This document shows, in pieces, positions 6,108-8,097 of a stretch of DNA of 8,097 nucleotides. Origin of the DNA: Acetobacteraceae bacterium (GTDB taxonomy: Bacteria > Pseudomonadota > Alphaproteobacteria > Acetobacterales > Acetobacteraceae); assembly GCA_003133265.1 (NCBI GenBank), contig PKWQ01000017.1:1-8097 (forward strand), read 5' to 3'. How positions within the stretch are numbered: position 1 is the stretch's first letter; every line of letters starts with the position of its first letter. The position numbers and the translations under genes are program-made. The notes beneath the pieces were generated by a model that saw only the letters and a list, made by a program, of their open reading frames with translations, searched no databases and was not told the DNA's origin.

Positions 6108-6172
6108 GATAGGGCTTGACACCCTATAACGGTTTAGCAAACCGCCGCCTTCAGCCACTCGGCCACCCCTCC
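6080..6172 (-). tRNA. tRNA-Ser(GCU)
   Basis: Read on the minus strand, the acceptor stem GGAGGGG pairs with CCCCTCC, followed by discriminator G and an encoded CCA (6080-6082). The D-arm begins GCCGAGTGGC. The anticodon loop is TTGCTAA, closed by GCGGT/ACCGT with one G-T pair, giving anticodon GCT, which reads AGC/AGU serine codons. A long variable arm (TATAGGG/CCCTAT) confirms the serine type. The T-arm is GTGAG-TTCGAAT-CTCAT. Total 93 bases with CCA. A run of seven T's follows on the minus strand at 6068-6074 and may end transcription. The integrase remnant lies just beyond the 3' end. Confidence 0.97.
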
Positions 6173-6187
6173 GCCGGGAGGACGCAA

Positions 6188-6207
6188 CCAGCCCCCGAAG
6201 GGGCCGG
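6188..6207 (-). other. UUCG-capped hairpin in the tRNA-Ser 5' leader
   Basis: On the minus strand CCGGCCCC and GGGGCTGG pair over eight bases (one G-U) around a TTCG loop, giving the very stable C(UUCG)G tetraloop. It lies 15 bases before the mature tRNA 5' end and downstream of the predicted promoter, so it would be in the precursor leader. It could guide processing. It is unlikely to be a terminator because no T-run follows. Confidence 0.5.
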
Positions 6208-6226
6208 ACACGGCGTTTGCACGCTG

Positions 6227-6255
6227 TTTGTAGGGCCTGACCGGGGCAGCGTCAA
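6227..6255 (-). promoter_or_regulatory. Sigma70-type promoter of tRNA-Ser
   Basis: On the minus strand TTGACG (6250-6255) and TACAAA (6227-6232) are separated by exactly 17 bases. Transcription would start near 6220 and reach the tRNA after a leader of about 48 bases. It is the only promoter-like pair seen between yfcG and the tRNA. Confidence 0.55.
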
Positions 6256-6258
6256 ATG

Positions 6259-6282
6259 CCTGGCCCGGCTCCCCGGGCCAGG
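6259..6282 (-). terminator. Hairpin downstream of yfcG
   Basis: CCTGGCCCGG (6259-6268) and CCGGGCCAGG (6273-6282) form a perfect 10-bp stem with a four-base loop, 22 bases after the yfcG stop. On the minus strand it is followed by GCATTTG, a weak T-run. It separates the yfcG transcript from the tRNA promoter that begins three bases on, which supports a terminator role. Confidence 0.6.
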
Positions 6283-6304
6283 TTTCGACGACGCCCCTTC
6301 GTTG

Positions 6305-6931
6305 CTAGCTCAACGCCACGTCGAAGCCGCGCTTGGTCGCCGGGCGGGCCATGATCTGCTCGTACCAGCGTTTTACGTTGGGGAACTCGGCAAGGTCGAC
6401 CTGATGGCGCTCGTGCCGCCAGGCCCAGCCGAGGATGGCGAAATCGGCGACCGAGATCTCCCCGGCGACATACTCGACCAGCGCCAGCCGCCGGTCGAGC
6501 ACGCCATACAGGCGCTTGGTTTCCTTCATATAGCGCTCCAGGCCGTAACGGCGGTCCTGTTCGTTCTCCACCTGCAGGAAATGATGCACCTGTCCGGGCA
6601 TCGGGCCGAAGCCGCCCATCTGCCACATCAGCCATTCGAATACCGGAACGCGCTTGCGCAGATCGCTCGGCAGGAACTTGCCGGTCTTCTCGCCGAGATA
6701 CAGCAGGATGGCGCCGGACTCGAAGACGCTGATCGGCGTGCCGCCGGGGCCGTCGGGATCGACGATGGCGGGAATGCGGTTGTTCGGGCTGATCTTCAGG
6801 AAGTCCGGGTTGAACTGCTCGCCCTTGCTGATGTTGACGGGGTGAACGGTGTAGGCCAGCCCCATCTCTTCCAGCGCCACGCTGATCTTGCGGCCGTTGG
6901 GGGTGTTCCAGGTGTGGAAATCGATTGGCAT
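6305..6931 (-). CDS. yfcG: Glutathione S-transferase, YfcG-like disulfide reductase
   Basis: A 208-residue cytosolic protein of the Nu-class/YfcG type, which uses glutathione to reduce disulfides rather than a catalytic Cys or Tyr. The N-terminal thioredoxin-like domain (1-85) shows NTPNGRKISVALEEMGLAY (9-27), with Thr10 and Asn12 matching the active Thr/Asn of E. coli YfcG. It also has NNRIPAIVD (50-58) with the cis-Pro and FESGAILLYLGEKTG (70-84), the glutathione-binding Glu-Ser. The C-terminal helical domain has GGFGPMPGQVHHF (106-118), ERYMKETKRLY (132-142), whose Arg corresponds to the glutathione-contacting Arg of YfcG, and ISVADFA (159-165), the N-capping box. Length fits the family. 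GGAGG lies a few bases before the ATG. It is divergent from the OFA transporter gene, and a hairpin follows its stop. Confidence 0.93.
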   Translation of the reverse strand: MPIDFHTWNTPNGRKISVALEEMGLAYTVHPVNISKGEQFNPDFLKISPNNRIPAIVDPDGPGGTPISVFESGAILLYLGEKTGKFLPSDLRKRVPVFEWLMWQMGGFGPMPGQVHHFLQVENEQDRRYGLERYMKETKRLYGVLDRRLALVEYVAGEISVADFAILGWAWRHERHQVDLAEFPNVKRWYEQIMARPATKRGFDVALS

Positions 6932-7011
6932 ATGTTCCTCCGTTGCCGCTTGGACGCGGGTGGCGGAGTGTCGCCGAGGCCCGGCGCAAGGGCAACCACG
7001 GCTCGAATGCC

Positions 7012-7033
7012 TTTGAATTGATCAAAATTCAAA
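7012..7033. promoter_or_regulatory. 8+8 inverted repeat, possible enhancer site
   Basis: TTTGAATT (7012-7019), six bases, then AATTCAAA (7026-7033): a perfect inverted repeat with a TTGATCAA palindrome at its centre (7018-7025). It lies in the divergent yfcG/OFA region. Its centre is about 98 bases upstream of the start predicted from the sigma54-type element, a usual distance for an enhancer-binding activator. An AT-rich stretch (about 7034-7090) lies between, as expected for DNA bending. The site could equally serve a regulator of yfcG. Confidence 0.45.
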
Positions 7034-7093
7034 TGTTTTGGCGTTAATATGCGCGTATTTTCATCATAATGCATATTTATTGGGCGATTTTCT

Positions 7094-7109
7094 TGGCCTT
7101 GATCTTGCT
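7094..7109 (+). promoter_or_regulatory. Sigma54-type (-24/-12) promoter of the OFA gene
   Basis: TGGC (7094-7097), seven bases, then TTGCT (7105-7109) matches the RpoN consensus TGGC-N7-TTGCW, with GG and GC ten bases apart and the preferred pyrimidine before TGGC and purine at the eighth element base. A start near 7120 leaves a leader of about 34 bases before the ATG at 7154. No good sigma70 pair with correct spacing was seen in the same region. Confidence 0.55.
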
Positions 7110-7153
7110 AGCCCTTCCTTCAGCCATGCAACTGATCGAAAGAGGGGCTAAGA

Positions 7154-8097
7154 ATGACCGCCATCGCTTTCACCGCCGACCCCCTGGCTGGTATCCGTCC
7201 CGAGACGCGTTGGTTCCAGCTGCTGCTGGGGCTGGTGTGCATGATGGCGATCTCCTCGCCGCAATATGTCTGGACGCTGTTCACCAAGCCGCTCGGCAGC
7301 ACGCTCGGCGCGGCGCCGGCGGCGTTGCAGGTGACATTCTCGCTGCTGATCGTGCTGCAAACCTTTTTCTCGCCGTTCCAGGGCTACCTGGTGGACCGGT
7401 TCGGACCGCGCAACCTCATTGCGCTGGGCGGCGTGCTGAGCGGGCTTTCCTGGGTATTGGCCTCGCAGGTCACGTCGCTGCTCGGGCTCTATCTGACCTA
7501 CGGGCTGATCGGCGGACTGGGGACCGGCATCGTCTATATCGGCGTCGTCGGCCAGATGGTGGGCTGGTTCCCCGACCGGCGCGGCTTCGCTGCCGGGGTG
7601 GTGGCGGCCGGCTACGGCATGGGGGCGATCGTTACCACCTTCCCGATCTCCGACAGCATCGCCGCAGTCGGCCATCAGGCGACGCTGTGGCGCTTCGGGC
7701 TGATCTTCGCCGCGGTGGGGCTGGCGGCGGCGCTGGGACTGAAGGCACCACCGGCGGCAAGAATCGAGGCGGCATCGGGCAGCGGCACCGAAACGAGAGC
7801 GATGCTGAAGACGCCGGTCTTCTGGCTGATGTTCGTGATGATGACGATGATGTCGATGTCGGGCCTGATGGTGACGTCGCAGATGGCGGCATTCGCCACG
7901 GATTTCGGCATCACCAAGGTGATGGTCTGGGGCATGGCGGCGCTGCCGCTGGCTTTGACCATCGACCGCTTCACCAACGGGCTGACACGGCCGTTCTTCG
8001 GTTTCGTCTCCGACCGGATCGGGCGCGAGCAGACGATGTTCCTGGCCTTCGTGCTGGAAGGCTGCGCGATGGCGCTGTGGCTGGCGACGCGGGACAA
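7154..8097 (+). CDS. OFA-family MFS transporter (oxalate/formate antiporter-like), N-terminal part
   Basis: The frame is open from ATG 7154 to the end of the window: 314 residues of what is usually a protein of about 410-420. RWFQLLLGLVCMMAISSPQY (19-38), followed by VWTLFTKPL, is the OFA-type opening with the conserved YxWTLF. Motif A is GYLVDRFGPRN (77-87), repeated as GFVSDRIGREQ (283-293). The loop GLIGGLGTGIVYIG (117-130) and the WFPDRRGFAAG (138-148) step are typical of the family. A hydrophilic central loop (about 197-218) divides the halves. An Arg at 272 lies in the helix-8 region, where OxlT has its substrate-binding Arg272; only an alignment would confirm equivalence, and the partner Lys is beyond the window. 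GAGGGG six bases before the ATG is a strong ribosome site. The substrate is probably a small carboxylate. The promoter looks sigma54-dependent. Confidence 0.9.
   Translation, partial: MTAIAFTADPLAGIRPETRWFQLLLGLVCMMAISSPQYVWTLFTKPLGSTLGAAPAALQVTFSLLIVLQTFFSPFQGYLVDRFGPRNLIALGGVLSGLSWVLASQVTSLLGLYLTYGLIGGLGTGIVYIGVVGQMVGWFPDRRGFAAGVVAAGYGMGAIVTTFPISDSIAAVGHQATLWRFGLIFAAVGLAAALGLKAPPAARIEAASGSGTETRAMLKTPVFWLMFVMMTMMSMSGLMVTSQMAAFATDFGITKVMVWGMAALPLALTIDRFTNGLTRPFFGFVSDRIGREQTMFLAFVLEGCAMALWLATRD

Noticed and set aside
6116..7021. 301-codon plus-strand frame
   Set aside because: Antisense to yfcG and running through the tRNA; a shadow of GC-rich coding sequence.
1..8097. CRISPR array, rRNA, or complete insertion sequence
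   Set aside because: No regular repeat-spacer pattern, no rRNA-like sequence, and no transposase with terminal repeats was seen.

Overview
The window looks like a piece of a GC-rich alphaproteobacterial chromosome. This is inferred from the protein families (a DUF6538-type tyrosine recombinase, a YfcG-like glutathione transferase, an OFA-family transporter) and the strongly GC-ending codons on the right; no lineage marker fixes a genus. Two parts meet at a tRNA-Ser(GCU) gene near 6.1 kb. Right of it is ordinary core sequence. Left of it is what looks like accessory DNA: a decayed integrase next to the 3' end of the tRNA, then mostly small, unrecognised genes separated by gene-poor stretches.

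Left part (1-6079). The window opens inside the last 68 codons of a 2H phosphoesterase (2'-5' RNA ligase-like) gene. A gap of about 480 bases follows, holding a perfect 8+8 inverted repeat. Next are a 12-helix MFS transporter and, closely behind it on the same strand, a 95-residue protein of unknown function. A pRiA4b ORF-3-like protein (minus strand) stands convergent to these and divergent from a UPF0149/YecA-like protein (plus strand). The rest reads on the minus strand: a 139-residue unknown, a 69-residue unknown, and a tight pair encoding a 63-residue charged protein and a 46-residue protein with two membrane helices. From about 4856 to 5389 I see no convincing gene. An AT-rich patch with repeated ATGCATAGA-type words (5390-5467) sits exactly where the recognisable integrase sequence stops.

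Junction and right part (6080-8097). The tRNA-Ser gene is complete with encoded CCA. It has a good sigma70-type promoter (TTGACG-N17-TACAAA) and a C(UUCG)G-capped hairpin in its predicted 5' leader. Upstream of that promoter a 10-bp-stem hairpin probably ends the yfcG-like transcript. yfcG and an OFA-family (oxalate/formate antiporter-like) gene diverge from one 222-base intergenic region. That region carries a near-consensus sigma54 -24/-12 element in front of the transporter and an 8+8 inverted repeat about 98 bases upstream of the predicted start, the arrangement expected for an enhancer-binding-protein-controlled promoter.

I do not see a clear new multi-gene system. The most notable items are the sigma54-type promoter of the OFA transporter, the repeat cluster at the integrase breakpoint, and the small charged/hydrophobic gene pair.
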